Source: Triglochin maritima (lineage: Eukaryota > Streptophyta > Magnoliopsida > Alismatales > Juncaginaceae). From it: a stretch of DNA of 64,000 nt. This document shows, one piece after another, positions 49,001-59,784 of the stretch (positions within the stretch are counted from its first letter, which is position 1; each line of letters starts with the position of its first letter). The notes under the pieces were generated by a model. It ran no database searches. It worked only from the letters and a program-made list of their open reading frames with translations, and was not told the origin of the DNA. The translations under genes were made by a program, and so were the position numbers. The stretch is taken from NCBI GenBank assembly GCA_963682175.1, contig OY821771.1, positions 35,422,201 through 35,486,200 of the forward strand, given 5' to 3'.

Positions 49001-52000
49001 GTACTGTTCTCTTGAATGCACGATAACGATCTTGGGTTTTTCGTTATATCAAGCACTGAAGTAGTAGTAGCACTTAACCTGAAATTTCTGAAGTACTAGT
49101 ATACCTTATATATTAATGACATACGTTTTGTGTTTCACTTTCGCAGATGGGTAAATGCTCCATCGTGTGATGGATGTCGTGGTCATACAATATTTTCTGG
49201 AATGGGTAATGCAATTCCCGTTGAGATTCATTATGGTTGCTCTCGAGTGGAACTTTACAGGTAAATAAAGCCAATTTGGAACTTATGATGCTCATTGTAG
49301 TGTTAAGGGCTACTTTTTTTTTTGATTTATAAATGGAGTCCTAGGAATCCAACTAATGAGCCAACTGATTTTTAAAAATGTCTTTGAGGGCAACATATGC
49401 TAGCATTCTCTCTGTGAGTGCAACAACATCTTTGTTTTTGCATTTGTATACCATACAACTTTGCTTCTGTGTGGTTTCCTCTTTTCCCTTACTTTAACTC
49501 TCTTTTCAGTCTGAATTGACTCTGCTTATGTTAGGAGGTATAAAAAGAAAATTCTCTAAAACTAGAGAATTTTCTTTTTATTTAGTTGTACCTATGTTAT
49601 GACGTCTTAGAGATTTTCCAATTCAAAATATAGAAATTAGTCTCATGGCAAAATTTTCATTAGTAGGTTGTAGGTTGTATCACATGTTATTATGATATAT
49701 TTTTTTAACTCAATTGAGCATGTAAAAAGGTGTGCTTGTTTAGCATATAACTTTGAATGTACATGGTAAAAACAATGGAACTTGAGTATTTATTAATAAT
49801 CCCCACGCTATTTCTCATTTCCTGGGTGTTTTGCAGCAAAGTAAACCCCACAAAAACCCATTCACAGCCACCCCATCAAGGCTGTGAGATGCCCTCACAA
49901 CTCCATTGCACTCGTTGTAACGTCCCGTCCCCGAACTCGCATCGAGCCCGGGTTCCGGTCCGTCATTCATGTGCCCACTGACCCACAACACCCACCTATT
50001 GCCACAAAACTTAAGTTGGTAAGTGTTATGGTAGTGGACTCATGTCTTTATATCTCACCCCAACATTCTCATGTTAAGCAATGTGAGACTAAACTTGAGG
50101 GTTTTACAACCTACCCCACTTGAACACCTGACGACCTCGTCAGGGTCAAGCCACTCAGTCACCAGGCGTTGTGGGATTCTAGATGTGACTCCCACCCTTT
50201 AGGTGTAGCACTTAGTTCCCACAATTCCGGCTGTTTCAGGCTCTGATACCATCTGTAACGTTCCGTCCCCGAACCCGCATCGAGCCCGGGTCCCGGTCCA
50301 TCACCCATGTATATGCCCACTGACCCACAACACCCACATATTGCCACAAAACTTAAGTTGGCAAGTGTTATGGTAGTAAACTCATGTCTTTATATCTCAC
50401 CCCAACATTCTCATGTTAAGCAATGTGAGACTAAACTTGAGGTTTTACGCTCGTCGTCCAATTTTGGTAGTAACTTTTGTTTTATCTGGAGACAAATAAT
50501 TGCTAAAATTGGCCTCTAACTAAGTCCAATAAAGTCCTTAGAAATTTGACATCAACTCGTTATCTTTGCTTAAAATAAGTGTACTAGGAATATTGACATG
50601 AAAGGACACTCTTTGATTCTCCAGTGCAGTTTGTAAACAATCACATCTTATTTTTTCTCATTTGTCTTCAGATGCAAGAAGTGCTCTGAAACTACTCGGT
50701 TCCCAAGGTACAACGATCCACTGAAGGTAACACATTTTGTACTTGAAATATTCATCTAATCATGTAATGATTTTAAGTTTTTGTTTAATTGATGTACGGA
50801 TATTTCTTTTGTATTTAGCTTCTGGAAACTAGGAGAGGGCGTTGTGGAGAATGGGCCAATTGTTTTACTCTTTATTGTAGAGCTTTTGGTTACGAATCTC
50901 GCTTGGTAAGTTTCCAATTAAGAGCCTTTGGTACTACTTCTAGAATTGTATACCTCTTCCGTGCCTACCAATTTATGTGGTTATTTGCACATGATAGTCT
51001 TCCTCCAGTTGGGTAAACCCCTTATTGGTCATGCTTCTTGTGAATCATATTTGCCTTTGGTACTACTTGGATTCTATCCGGCCCATAGCATTTTCTATTG
51101 TTGTTCAAGGCTTCAGGTCATTCTTCACACTCGTATGTCATATCAATTCTTCTAATCCACCACTCCTAGAAACATTGCCCACAATATCCACCATTTTGTA
51201 TGTGATCCGAAACCTTAATTCCATAGACCACTCAAACTCAAATCTAGGATTCTTAGCTACTAAATGTACCCCACCCTTAGCCTCTTCTATATTGTTGGCA
51301 AGAAGCAAACTTACACCAATATTCAGTTTTGAAGATTTTCCCTTCTGAAGTGTATGATAAAATCTGTTTTAAGTACTCTCAATAGTATCACATAGGCAAA
51401 GCAAGAATTTGAATTTCTGATAACATTGTTGACATTTTATGTGCACTCATAAATCGTAAGCACTCCATTCATCATTATTGAGATGGTGAAAATGCATTTG
51501 GTTTGTGTGTAATTTCTAATTTGTTTCCAGATCTTGGATTTCACTGATCATCTCTGGACAGAATGTTTCTCAAGTTTGCTTGGAAGGTTAGATTTGGTTG
51601 TTTCAGTTGTTATCCTCAATTCATATCTGTTGAAAGATGTTAATTATTGGGTTGAGACTGACTAGTTTCTGAAAACTCTCTTCTATGGTAGTGTAGATGG
51701 ATGCATCTTGATCCATGTGAAGGAGTACATGACAATCCAATGCTATATGAAAATGGGTATTCTCCTCTGTCTGCTTCTGCTAATTTATTTGCATATTTAT
51801 CTGGTTTCCTTTTATACCTACAAAGAGTTACAATTTCATGTTCTTACTGACAGATGGAACAAGAACCTCAGTTATGTAATTGGTATCTCCAAAGATGGAA
51901 CCTGTGATGTCACAAGAAGGTACACAAGGAAATGGCATGAGGTAGGCATGCAGACCAAAATGTATCAAAAAATATATCCAGTCACATAATTTTCATTCTA

Positions 52001-52193
52001 AGAATGGTAAATTTTATCCAAGGTTATTTCAAGAAGGAACATCACCACGGAGATCTCTGCTAAAGCCGTTCTTTCCAATCTAACAAGAGAACGTCGTAAT
52101 GGATATTCATCTGAAATCCTTTCAGTCCTTGAGAGCCGTGACAGAATGGAAGAACATGAACTTGATAATGTTGATAATGCGGCAAAGAGTTGA
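46062..52193 (+). CDS. PNG1: Peptide:N-glycanase (PNG1-like), partial at both ends
   Basis: Ten exons join without a stop into 299 residues: 46062-46160, 46271-46357, 46623-46705, 49147-49260, 50672-50726, 50819-50905, 51531-51586, 51697-51756, 51854-51941 and 52023-52193. PNGase removes N-glycans from misfolded glycoproteins in the cytosol. The transglutaminase-like core is complete: Cys155 in [12 protein letters not shown], His182 in DFTDHLWTE and Asp199 in WMHLDPCE, plus two zinc-binding pairs, CDGC (97-100) and CKKC (129-132). [20 protein letters not shown] and the RRYTRKWHE block follow. The usual N-terminal ubiquitin-like part and start codon are not found upstream, and the protein stops after [10 protein letters not shown], lacking the long C-terminal region of plant PNG1 (about 270 or more residues). 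The introns carry an F3 LTR, a TRIM and a hairpin. It may be a truncated duplicate, yet its frame and splice sites are preserved. Confidence 0.87.
46685..46800 (+). repeat. Small tandem duplication across the PNG1 exon 3 donor
   Basis: The segment CTGGTTCAAGAAGTCATTCA with the following GTGCC (46685-46710) is repeated as CTGGTTCAAGCAGACATTCA with GTGCC at 46743-46768, each followed by a copy of GGTTTACGATTGA or TGTTTACGATTGA. The second copy creates a second, decayed end-of-exon. Confidence 0.75.
47053..48707 (-). mobile_element. F3 solo LTR, copy b, in PNG1 intron
   Basis: 1655 bp with perfect 5-bp target duplications ATATT (47048-47052 and 48708-48712). The termini TGTAACATCC and GGATATTACA are near-perfect inverted repeats. 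TATA-like TGTATAAAGG on the minus strand near 48580 suggests minus orientation. It carries palindrome doublets (47843/47865, 47915/47937, 47985/48005, 48038/48059) and a 45-bp tandem duplication of a GA-rich tract (48467-48560). The long minus-strand frame 47460-48002 comes from this LTR and is not a gene. Confidence 0.9.
49541..49580. repeat. Perfect 18-bp inverted repeat in PNG1 intron
   Basis: TAAAAAGAAAATTCTCTA (49541-49558), the four-base loop AAAC, then the exact reverse complement (49563-49580). All eighteen pairs match. It is much too perfect for chance and could be a transposon-derived palindrome or form a stable RNA hairpin in the intron. Confidence 0.9.
49916..50449 (-). mobile_element. 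Complete TRIM retrotransposon in PNG1 intron
   Basis: A 534-bp terminal-repeat retrotransposon in miniature. The two direct repeats (49916-50108 and 50254-50449) are nearly identical, starting TGTAACGT and ending TTTTACA or TTTTACG. On the minus strand TGGTATCAGAGCC follows the first LTR after GA, the Met-tRNA primer site. AAGTGGGGTAGGT immediately before the other LTR is a polypurine tract. Perfect target duplications CTCGT flank it (49911-49915 and 50450-50454). The internal region, about 145 bp, codes for nothing. It depends on the enzymes of another element. Confidence 0.93.
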
Positions 52194-53420
52194 TTTATAC
52201 TCCAAAACATTATTTATTTCTTGCAAATGGAGTATTTGGTATTTATATTGGGTTGATTTACCAACGAAGAAATACTAAGATATCTGTAACTAATGCACTC
52301 TATTAAGTGACTTTATTGTCCGTAGCATAAATGGGTGAAATTCTGGGTGAGGAAATATCCAAAATTGTTGTGTATCAAATCATTTGTACATTATTATCAA
52401 ACAATTCGAGGTACTGTGGTATCCATCTTACTTGGTTACTCTCCCGTTTGAGTACTTGCGTAATCCGATGCACAACCATTGTTGAAAACTTGAAATAGAC
52501 AGACCTTGGCAATATATTGCGTTCTAACGAACTTAGATCTTAACTGTGAATGACCAAAGATTTATAATTCACATTATTATTAAATTCAAACTATTGTTGA
52601 GATATATAGCACATACTCTACAGAAACGGTTCTCTTGGTGAACAGAAAGTTCATCTAATGTTGAACAGAAAATTCTTCTAAAAACCGTACGTTGGTAGGT
52701 ATGTTTTTACCATTTATGATTCTTTAATCTTTATTCTAGAAGATTTTTACACGGACAATAAAATTGATACATATCACAAAATTATATAATATATTGTATA
52801 GAATAATGATCTAAATCTCATGTCACTCTCACGCCGTGCTATGTGGATCATATACCGATAGAAAAAAATCAAATGTGACATGAGAGAGAATATATGGTAC
52901 AAAGGAGAGAAGTTGTGGAGTTATTGGTTAATTCTCAACCGCAAGATTATTTTTTACATTTATCTTGTTTTCGCAGTTCAGTCCTTTCCAAGTCACTTCT
53001 CAATTCTTTATTTTAATGTCATATTGTGAGAATTACAACACGTTTTTGAGAAATGTAAACATAAATTTAGATTTTTCATTTTTTGAATACTATATTTGCC
53101 ATTTTTGAATACTATATTTTTTGAGTAATTTTTGAGATTGTTGTTTTTTAGTTGGTTATCAGGAAACATAGTTTAGATCTGACGATTATGACCTTATGAT
53201 TTGTGTTACGAACATTCTACATGCAATCAAGGACTTGTGATTTGTACTCTTACATGCGGACCTTGTAAATCGACAACACGATTCTACACTTTTATATTAA
53301 GGCATTGTAAATTAAAAACAACTTTTATATCGTTACAATAGACATTGTAAATCAATAAATGCTCCCCTTTTATTTTACATTAGCATATTTTAAATCGATG
53401 ACTTTTTGGTTATTCGATTT
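52194..53420. other. Intergenic, nothing recognised
   Basis: AT-rich. It contains TTGTAAATC-type short repeats between 53260 and 53390. No coding frame beyond noise. Confidence 0.45.
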
Positions 53421-53940
53421 CTGGAGTTGTTTCACCATTCGAGCATGGAGTCCATTCATTAACGGACGAGGACCTAATGGTTGGACATTGAGACCGTGTG
53501 TCTATTGGTCAATACCTAGTGGTTTGTACCCTTTCTTATGTAGTCACACCTTAACTTCACACATTGCATAAGCACGTCGATTTGGGATTCTTTGCGGAAT
53601 CACGTTTGCTAATTGGGTTCTAGAATCCTTTGACCCGAGTATCAGCTGTGCGGAGCATGGATTGAGTGACGATGTTGTGATTATTCGTCGGTTCACTTAT
53701 GCTAATTGGATTCTATAATCGTTTCACCACACAAGCATGTTATCCATTTGTTATGGGACCATGATATATTTGTTGGACATCTGGGTATTATGGCTTTTGG
53801 TTAATACCTACTGATTCTCACCACACGAGCACATAGCCTATTTGTAAAGGGATGATGACCTATTTGTTGGACATCTAAATTGTGTGGCTTTTTGTTAATA
53901 CCCTGTGGTCTGACCCTTTCTTATGTGTAAGTAGGATCAA
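53421..53940. repeat. Three diverged units of about 110 bp
   Basis: The phrase TTTCACCAYNCGAGCATG, followed by a GGGACGATGACCTA-like block, TTGGACATC and GGTTAATACCT, occurs at about 53430-53540, 53720-53815 and 53820-53930. The copies share the order of blocks but are well diverged, and a 180-bp different spacer separates the first two. Confidence 0.65.
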
Positions 53941-54332
53941 ACACTAATCTAGAACGAGGGGGGGGGGGGGGAGGATAGATTTATATGCAATTGTCTCTAA
54001 TAATGCAGAATTAAAAAGTAAAATAAGAGAATCACAAATCATAAATTGACTCCGGCTATTTTATAGAGGTTTAATCGAGTTCCGATTGATCCTCCGATCA
54101 TTACTCGAGTATCCACTAATCTCTTCGTTCCTGGTTGAAGATAAACCCTCTACAGTCCGAGGCATGCGAACACCCTCTCCTTGCTCGATTCGTCTATCAC
54201 AACCCGAGAATGAGTTTCCTCAAACTTTACAACACTTGAAATAGAATGAAAGTTATTGAACTTTAACTTGAATGCACTCAAAGGATTTGAATTGGGCTTG
54301 TAGTGAATTGAATGAAATTTGAGAGTTGTTGG
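53922..54332 (-). mobile_element. F1-like LTR fragment, minus orientation
   Basis: Begins TGTGTAAGTAGGATCAAACA, like the F1 end, and continues with the reverse complement of the F1 transcribed region (TTATAGAGGTT, CACAACCCGAGAATGAGTTT). It stops where the next F1 LTR starts at 54333. It contains a 14-base G run at 53958-53971. Confidence 0.55.
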
Positions 54333-56810
54333 TGTTGGCTTTTTGGCATTAATATATGTTTTGATGATTTAACCAACCTAATCTTAATCACAATCAAATT
54401 GAGTGTAGCACACATTATACATGGAATATATATTGTATTGTGCTAATATCTATAGATCATCAAGACACAAGGAAGAATGGAATGAAGTCAAGACATGCAA
54501 TCAAGCTAATTGCAGACATGTAACTTTACCATTATTTGAGTCTTAAGAATCTATATAAATTTGAGTATACAAGATGTGTAACCTATTCACATATACACTA
54601 GGTCCCTTGTAGAAGTCACACACCAAATTTCACACAATTTGGACTTCAATAGATCACCTAAACTTAAGTCGGAGAATCACTCAAACTAAACCTCAGCCTG
54701 TCTGTGCAGAACGGTCGATCGAACAAGTTTCCCGTTCGACCGTTTCTACCAGTAAACTGGTACACCAAAAGTGATTTTACCCAGTTCCATTGGTCGACCT
54801 ATTTTGATCTTTCGGTCGACCGTTGTACCTGTATTTTCACATGACCATTATACTTGTCGTATTCTACAACGGTCGTATTCGTATTTTCACCTAACTACTA
54901 TTTTGTTTTTGGCGTCCGATCGAACATTGCCAAGCCAACGGTCGACCGGATGTAGACAAACTTGTGTGTCAAAAGTGTAGGATCGTGAATGGTAGGATTA
55001 TCTAATCACTTTTAAACTAATTTTAGCTAATTGCTTAAGCAACAAAGATGCACAACGGAAATTAAAACAAGCAAGCAAGTAAAGGAGGAATATGAAAATC
55101 ACATAAAGGCACCGGAAGATTTTATAGAGGTTCGGCCTCCCGCTTACTTCCTCTCTTGCAAGCTCCGCTCAATCTCCCTTGAGCTCCGCCTATGTCGTCA
55201 CTATCAATCTCATTTCGGGCCGAGATTAAGCCTTTTACAACACAATCTCTGCGAACAATCATCGCTAGCTTGATTTCTTCTTTCACAATCCGAGAGGATC
55301 ACTTTGGGCTCTCACCGAAATCTATACTCTTGTCTTGGACTTTCACTAAGACCCTAACTTCTTTGACAATGAATGAGTGGAACAACACTCTCTAAGCTTG
55401 AGCACACTTGAGTAGAATATGATTTAAGACTAAAGTGTGGAAGGTTTTGAGCTTGTGAGTGTTTGGAGCTTTCTCTCTAAAGTTGGAGACATATAGTAGT
55501 GGGAGAGATGTCCTAAACAAGGTTGAGAACATCTATTTATAAGCTCCAAAGGTGTTATAGCCGTTGGGGTTAAGTGTGGTGAAGAGTTGTGCTAGAAACA
55601 TAAAATAGAAAACTGCAGCACACTTTTCAGTGCAAGTTCGGTCGACCGGATGAGTCAAATGGTCGACCGATCGACGGTTCAGAACAAGGAATGGTCTACC
55701 AAGAAGGGAACGGTCAAACGAAAATAGGCTATAACTAAATTCACTTAAGTTAACGGTCCAACAAGAAAGTGAAACGGTCACCCGAAAAATAGCAGAGATT
55801 CTGTGATTCAAGAGAAATACTCTAGACGGTTAACCGGGGACAAAGTAATGGTCGACCATAAATATCCAGTAAGTTTTGGATGAACAAGATTGTTTCAAGC
55901 GGTCGACCGGAAGGCATGAAACGGTCGACCGGATGCTAGTTGGTTAAGTTTATACGAATACGACCGTTGGTATAATACGACAAGTCTAACAGTCAAATGA
56001 CACGTGTAGACGGTCGACCGAGAAGGTCTAAACGGTCAGGCGGTTAAATTCACTATTTGATGAAGGATCAAACGGTCAACCGGAGGCATTTCGGTCGACC
56101 GAAATGGCACAGGAAATGTTGGTTTAAGTTTATGAATTCCGGTCTAGGTTTGGGTGACCTATTTAAGTCCAAATGATCAGAGATTGTGTGTATGACTTCT
56201 ATAAGGAACCTAGTTGTTTAAGTAGTTTTTAACTCTTGTATGCTCAAGTACACATAGTTCCTAAGACTCAAAATAAATTAAGATTACATGTGTTCAAATG
56301 AGCTTTGATTACATGTCTTGCCTTGAATCATTTCTTTTTTGAGTCTTGATCACCTGTAGATGTTAGCACAAATCAATGTATATGCTATGCAATATGTGTG
56401 CTACACTACATTCATTATAAGTAAGATTTGGTTGATTAAATCATCAAAACATAGATTAAGGACAAAAAGGCAACAAAAAGTCCCAGATATTTTCAGTCGG
56501 ACAAACTTTCTTTTTGAGTTCGACCGTTAAACCTTTACCCTGACCAAAACCCTAAGAACGGTCAACCACCCATAGTTTTAGTTCAACCGTTAACTTAAGT
56601 TGTAGCCGTATGGTTCGATCGTATCTTTAGTTGGTTCGAACATTTTCTTACTTTCATGGAAACGGTCGACCGATGATCTCGTGTCGGTCGACTAATATAT
56701 GACAATATTGTTGAACTTAATTTTCTATTGTGTGTATCTCACACAAATCTTAACAAAATCTTCCCCAACGACTATAACACTTTAGGAACTTATAAATAGA
56801 TTCAAATTCA
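54333..56810 (+). mobile_element. F1 LTR copy c (outer), interrupted by copy d
   Basis: Starts TGTTGGCTTTTTGGCATTAA. Palindrome doublets lie at 54713/54734, 54792/54814 and 54918/54940. The minus-oriented copy d is inserted at 54975/56476. The outer element resumes at 56476 with the palindrome-rich part and TATA-like CTTATAAATAG near 56788, then is truncated near 56805, lacking the usual R-U5-like end. Confidence 0.82.
54976..56475 (-). mobile_element. F1 solo LTR copy d, nested in copy c
   Basis: 1500 bp with perfect 5-bp target duplications AAAAG (54971-54975 and 56476-56480). The plus strand runs from TGTAGGATCGTG to AAAAGGCAACA. The minus-strand TATA-like CTTATAAATAG lies near 55540, and the palindrome doublets are at 55640-56100, upstream of it. 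It is close in length to copy e, and both look younger than copies a, b and f. Confidence 0.93.
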
Positions 56811-56937
56811 ATCAAGGCAAACGAGTTGAAAACATCATAAATCAACTTTTTACAAGTTAACTTGTATGCACACAAACATTTAGACGGGGGACGTTTTCTA
56901 CAACTCGTTTTCACCAAACTTGTTTAATTGTCCTATT

Positions 56938-57023
56938 AATCCCCCTTTCTGTTTGCTGCAAATGGAAGATGTGTGGTTAGTTAGGTGATTTCAAGCCATC
57001 TATCATATATCTGGCCTCTATTC
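56938..57023 (+). repeat. Third scrap of CBL 3' region
   Basis: About 85 bp from CCCCCTTTCTGTTTGCTGCA to GGCCTCTATTCT matches 34826-34913 and the corresponding part of copy 2. It lacks the exon. It follows the broken end of F1 copy c and precedes tandem GATTCGGACCC-type units. Confidence 0.85.
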
Positions 57024-57957
57024 TGCTTGGATTCGGACCCCATACAGATTCGGGCGTCCATTTCTGCTTGGATTCAGACCCTATAGGATTTGGACCCAGT
57101 ACGGATTTGGAAGTCCGGTAACTTACATGATTTTCGAAAATCTTCTTGGATTCCGTGCCAACCCTGTTTGGATGTGTAGTTATGTGCATCCAGATTTTCA
57201 AAAATAAATGGACGAATCTCTCCATGTTTGGATGCATGGATTCAATTATTTTGTTAATGTCTTATCACAACGTGTTATTACCAAAGGGCCCCCGTTCGTC
57301 ACATATCTTCAAATACTGCAAACAACCCCCAGTTCCCACCCAACCCGCCATCGGCTTCCTCCAACGACCTTGCCGAAGTCTCTCCGCCCCAGCCCCCTCC
57401 CACAAATCTCGCTGACCTAGTCCCTCCGCTTTATTGCCTTTCTGTATTGGATATATATTTGATGGAACATGGACAATGTCTCTCCATCTTCAAGAACATA
57501 TATTGTAGAGAAGAAAATCCTATAAATGTCATTGTCTTAACAAGAATCTAAGCTGATTTCTTTTTAAATATTTTGAATTTACACATTTGAAAATGTAGTC
57601 GTGTATTTTCACTTGGCTAGCTAAACAAATAGTTATTGTAATGACATGTAGAGGGAATAGGTGGCTAGCGAAGGAGGCTGATTTCTAGTTGAAGTGGAGA
57701 TTTGTTAGAACTAATTAAGGGAGGGAGGTTTGCTTTAATTTATGTTTTGTTAAATCACAGATAAGTACCGATGTAACATCGATTGACGAAAATTCTGCGT
57801 GGTGAATTCTTGTAACGGGAAGAGATCGTTTGGTGTTCGAGAATCTCTTGTCCCTAGAAATACATTCGGTTTAGACAAGGTTTAAGATCTTTTTATTCAC
57901 GTGATGTTTATTATACCCACGTGTATTGTAAACATTATTGAAATTACTTTTGTAGGT
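57024..57957. other. Unassigned, short tandem units at left
   Basis: At 57025-57130 the phrase CTGCTTGGATTCRGACCC recurs with GGATTTGGACCC and GGATTTGGAAGTCC variants. The rest has no recognisable content. Confidence 0.4.
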
Positions 57958-58276
57958 TAAAAACGACAAGAAAGACACAAGATCTACTCCAAAGTTGCAA
58001 TTGTCATGCTATCCAAACACATTCGTAAAGAATTTGAAGTTCATTAAAGGAAACTTGACGAATGAGCATTGGAAGCTTTTAGATGACACCCCTTTTGCCC
58101 CATTCTTCCATCTTAATACGGAGTTCACAATGGATAAAAGTTTTGTCTATGATGTTGTCAACACATACGACCACATCAACAATAATTTTAAATTCGAAGA
58201 AAACATGATTGAGTTCTCGAGCGTTGTCCTTTCTTATCATGGAATTTCGATAATAGAAAAGAATTATCTGAGGTAA
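57958..58276 (+). pseudogene. Plant-mobile-domain/DUF1985-like ORF of a DNA transposon, fragment
   Basis: An open frame runs from a TTTTGTAG acceptor-like site (about 57955) to a stop at 58274-58276. It reads CYPNTFVKNLKFIKGNLTNE, HWKLLDDTPFAPFFHLN and FVYDVVNTYDHINNNFKFEE, then MIEFSSVVLSYHGISI. The order 'VK-LK..L...H...L..TPF..F..L' and 'F.FE..MIEF...VL..G' resembles the N-terminal domain found in Ulp1-associated MULE proteins and plant mobile domains. This is a pattern judgement with no search behind it. No Ulp1 protease domain is visible downstream, and tandem duplications follow, so it is likely a decayed transposon gene. Confidence 0.4.
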
Positions 58277-58289
58277 TTAAGGAAGATGT

Positions 58290-58815
58290 AACTATTTTAA
58301 ACCATTTATTTGAACAATCACATTATAGTGCCATTAAGTTACTCTTGATATTGAAAATTTTGAGTTGACAAATGTTCGACCTTTCCATATTAAAGAAGAA
58401 GAACAATGGTTGATAGAGTCCCGAGTGGGAACCTACCATCCCGTTCGGGACGCATGTGTCGCTAGCGGGACACACACATCCTGAGCGGGGCCCTTTCATC
58501 CCGCTCAGGACGTATGTGTTGTCAACGATACTCTTCTTTCATCGTGAACGAGACACATTCATCCCAAGTGGGACGCATTTGTCTCCAGCGGGACACATCC
58601 GTCCGAAGTGGGACATATGGGTTCAATTGGTGAACAAAAGGAAATGAAACAAACAAACACAAATTTCTATTACATTCATTGAGATATCCAATTCAAAGCA
58701 TTTATTTGAACAATCACATTACAATGCCATTAATTTACTCTTGATATTGAATATTTTTTGTTGATAAAGTAAGACCTTTCCATATTAAAGGAGGAAAACA
58801 ATGATTGATAGAGTA
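58290..58815. repeat. Tandem duplication of about 395 bp enclosing a GGGAC minisatellite
   Basis: The segment ATTTATTTGAACAATCACAT through CTTTCCATATTAAA and TTGATAGAGT occurs at about 58295-58420 and again at 58690-58815. Between them, 58420-58620 holds about nine diverged units of the kind TCCCGAGCGGGACGCATGTG, each with its own palindromic CCCGNNCGGG centre. Confidence 0.8.
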
Positions 58816-59014
58816 TTCAGATATGAGGCCAGTAGGACGACACCACCAGCTATCGCACCATTCAAGTTGTACAAACCAACCGGTGACCAGCGCAGTTGAC
58901 TCCACTATAGTACGAAGGCGTAAGGTCTACTGCCAGTATGTTGCCACAGAGAATGACTTCTAGACCGAGCACCGATCCAAATAGGAGTTTGATCACCCAA
59001 GCAGACCGAATCGA

Positions 59015-59542
59015 GTGTTGGAAGTTCATCTTATGAGTGTACAAATGGATTTCCTCTGTCACTCAGTAGACAAATTAAAGGCTCAAAGGGCTAAGCATAA
59101 GACCATGTATCGTGAGACCATAACGGAGAACAAATGCCTAAACACATTGGTAAAATATATGCATGCATTGGCAAGAAATTCAGTTGTAAATGAACACGAT
59201 TTAGGAAGGCATGAGATCACAAAAGATGAAGCTTATAGCTCTAATGTTCCCAAGGAAGACCTTGGTGCTTGCGGCAATGAGAGTGAGACCTGTGATGGCC
59301 TAGAGAGTTCTCATGTTGGTGATGGTTGTGACAATGTTTATGTTCCGGAGGAAGAGCCTACTTTTTGTGGCCTAAATAGTTCTCCTAGTCCAACAACCGA
59401 AACTACATCAGAAAATGAGGAACTAGAGAGTTCTTATGTTGGTGAAACTGGTTGCAATGTTCATTTTCCCGAGGACGAGCCTACTAATTATGGCAACAAG
59501 AATGACAAAACTGAGGGCCTAGAGAGTTCTACTCCAAACTGA
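59015..59542 (+). CDS. Hypothetical acidic repeat protein, transposon-associated
   Basis: A 175-residue frame starting at an ATG-poor region (the first codon at 59015 is not ATG). The first part, LCHSVDKLKAQRAKHKTMYR, is basic and may be helical. The second part is acidic, with imperfect repeats: LESSHVGDGCDNVYVPEEEP, then LESSYVGETGCNVHFPEDEP, and a third start at GLESS. No domain was recognised. It lies between the mobile-domain-like frame and a basic frame on the same strand and could be a later exon of the same decayed element. Protein status is uncertain. Confidence 0.35.
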   Translation: MLEVHLMSVQMDFLCHSVDKLKAQRAKHKTMYRETITENKCLNTLVKYMHALARNSVVNEHDLGRHEITKDEAYSSNVPKEDLGACGNESETCDGLESSHVGDGCDNVYVPEEEPTFCGLNSSPSPTTETTSENEELESSYVGETGCNVHFPEDEPTNYGNKNDKTEGLESSTPN

Positions 59543-59784
59543 GGTGGCAACAGAAAATGCAGCTGATGTGGATGACATTGGAAAGGGTGATCTCCTAAAA
59601 CTCATTCATTCACCATCATAATAAAATTTACATTTTCTAATCAAGTCCGCCATCATTTTGAAAAATAGATCTTGACCTCGAGGGAACCAACTCTAAAATT
59701 CAAAGATCTTTGATCAGAGCAATTAAAGGTAGAACCAAGTTAGACGACTGAAAGAAGAAACAATATCCAAACTGTGAAAAAAGA

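Noticed and set aside
58420..58640. Possible CRISPR-like array of repeated GGGACGCATGTG units
   Set aside because: Units are diverged, contiguous and without unique spacers of constant length, in a plant nuclear context; it is a minisatellite.
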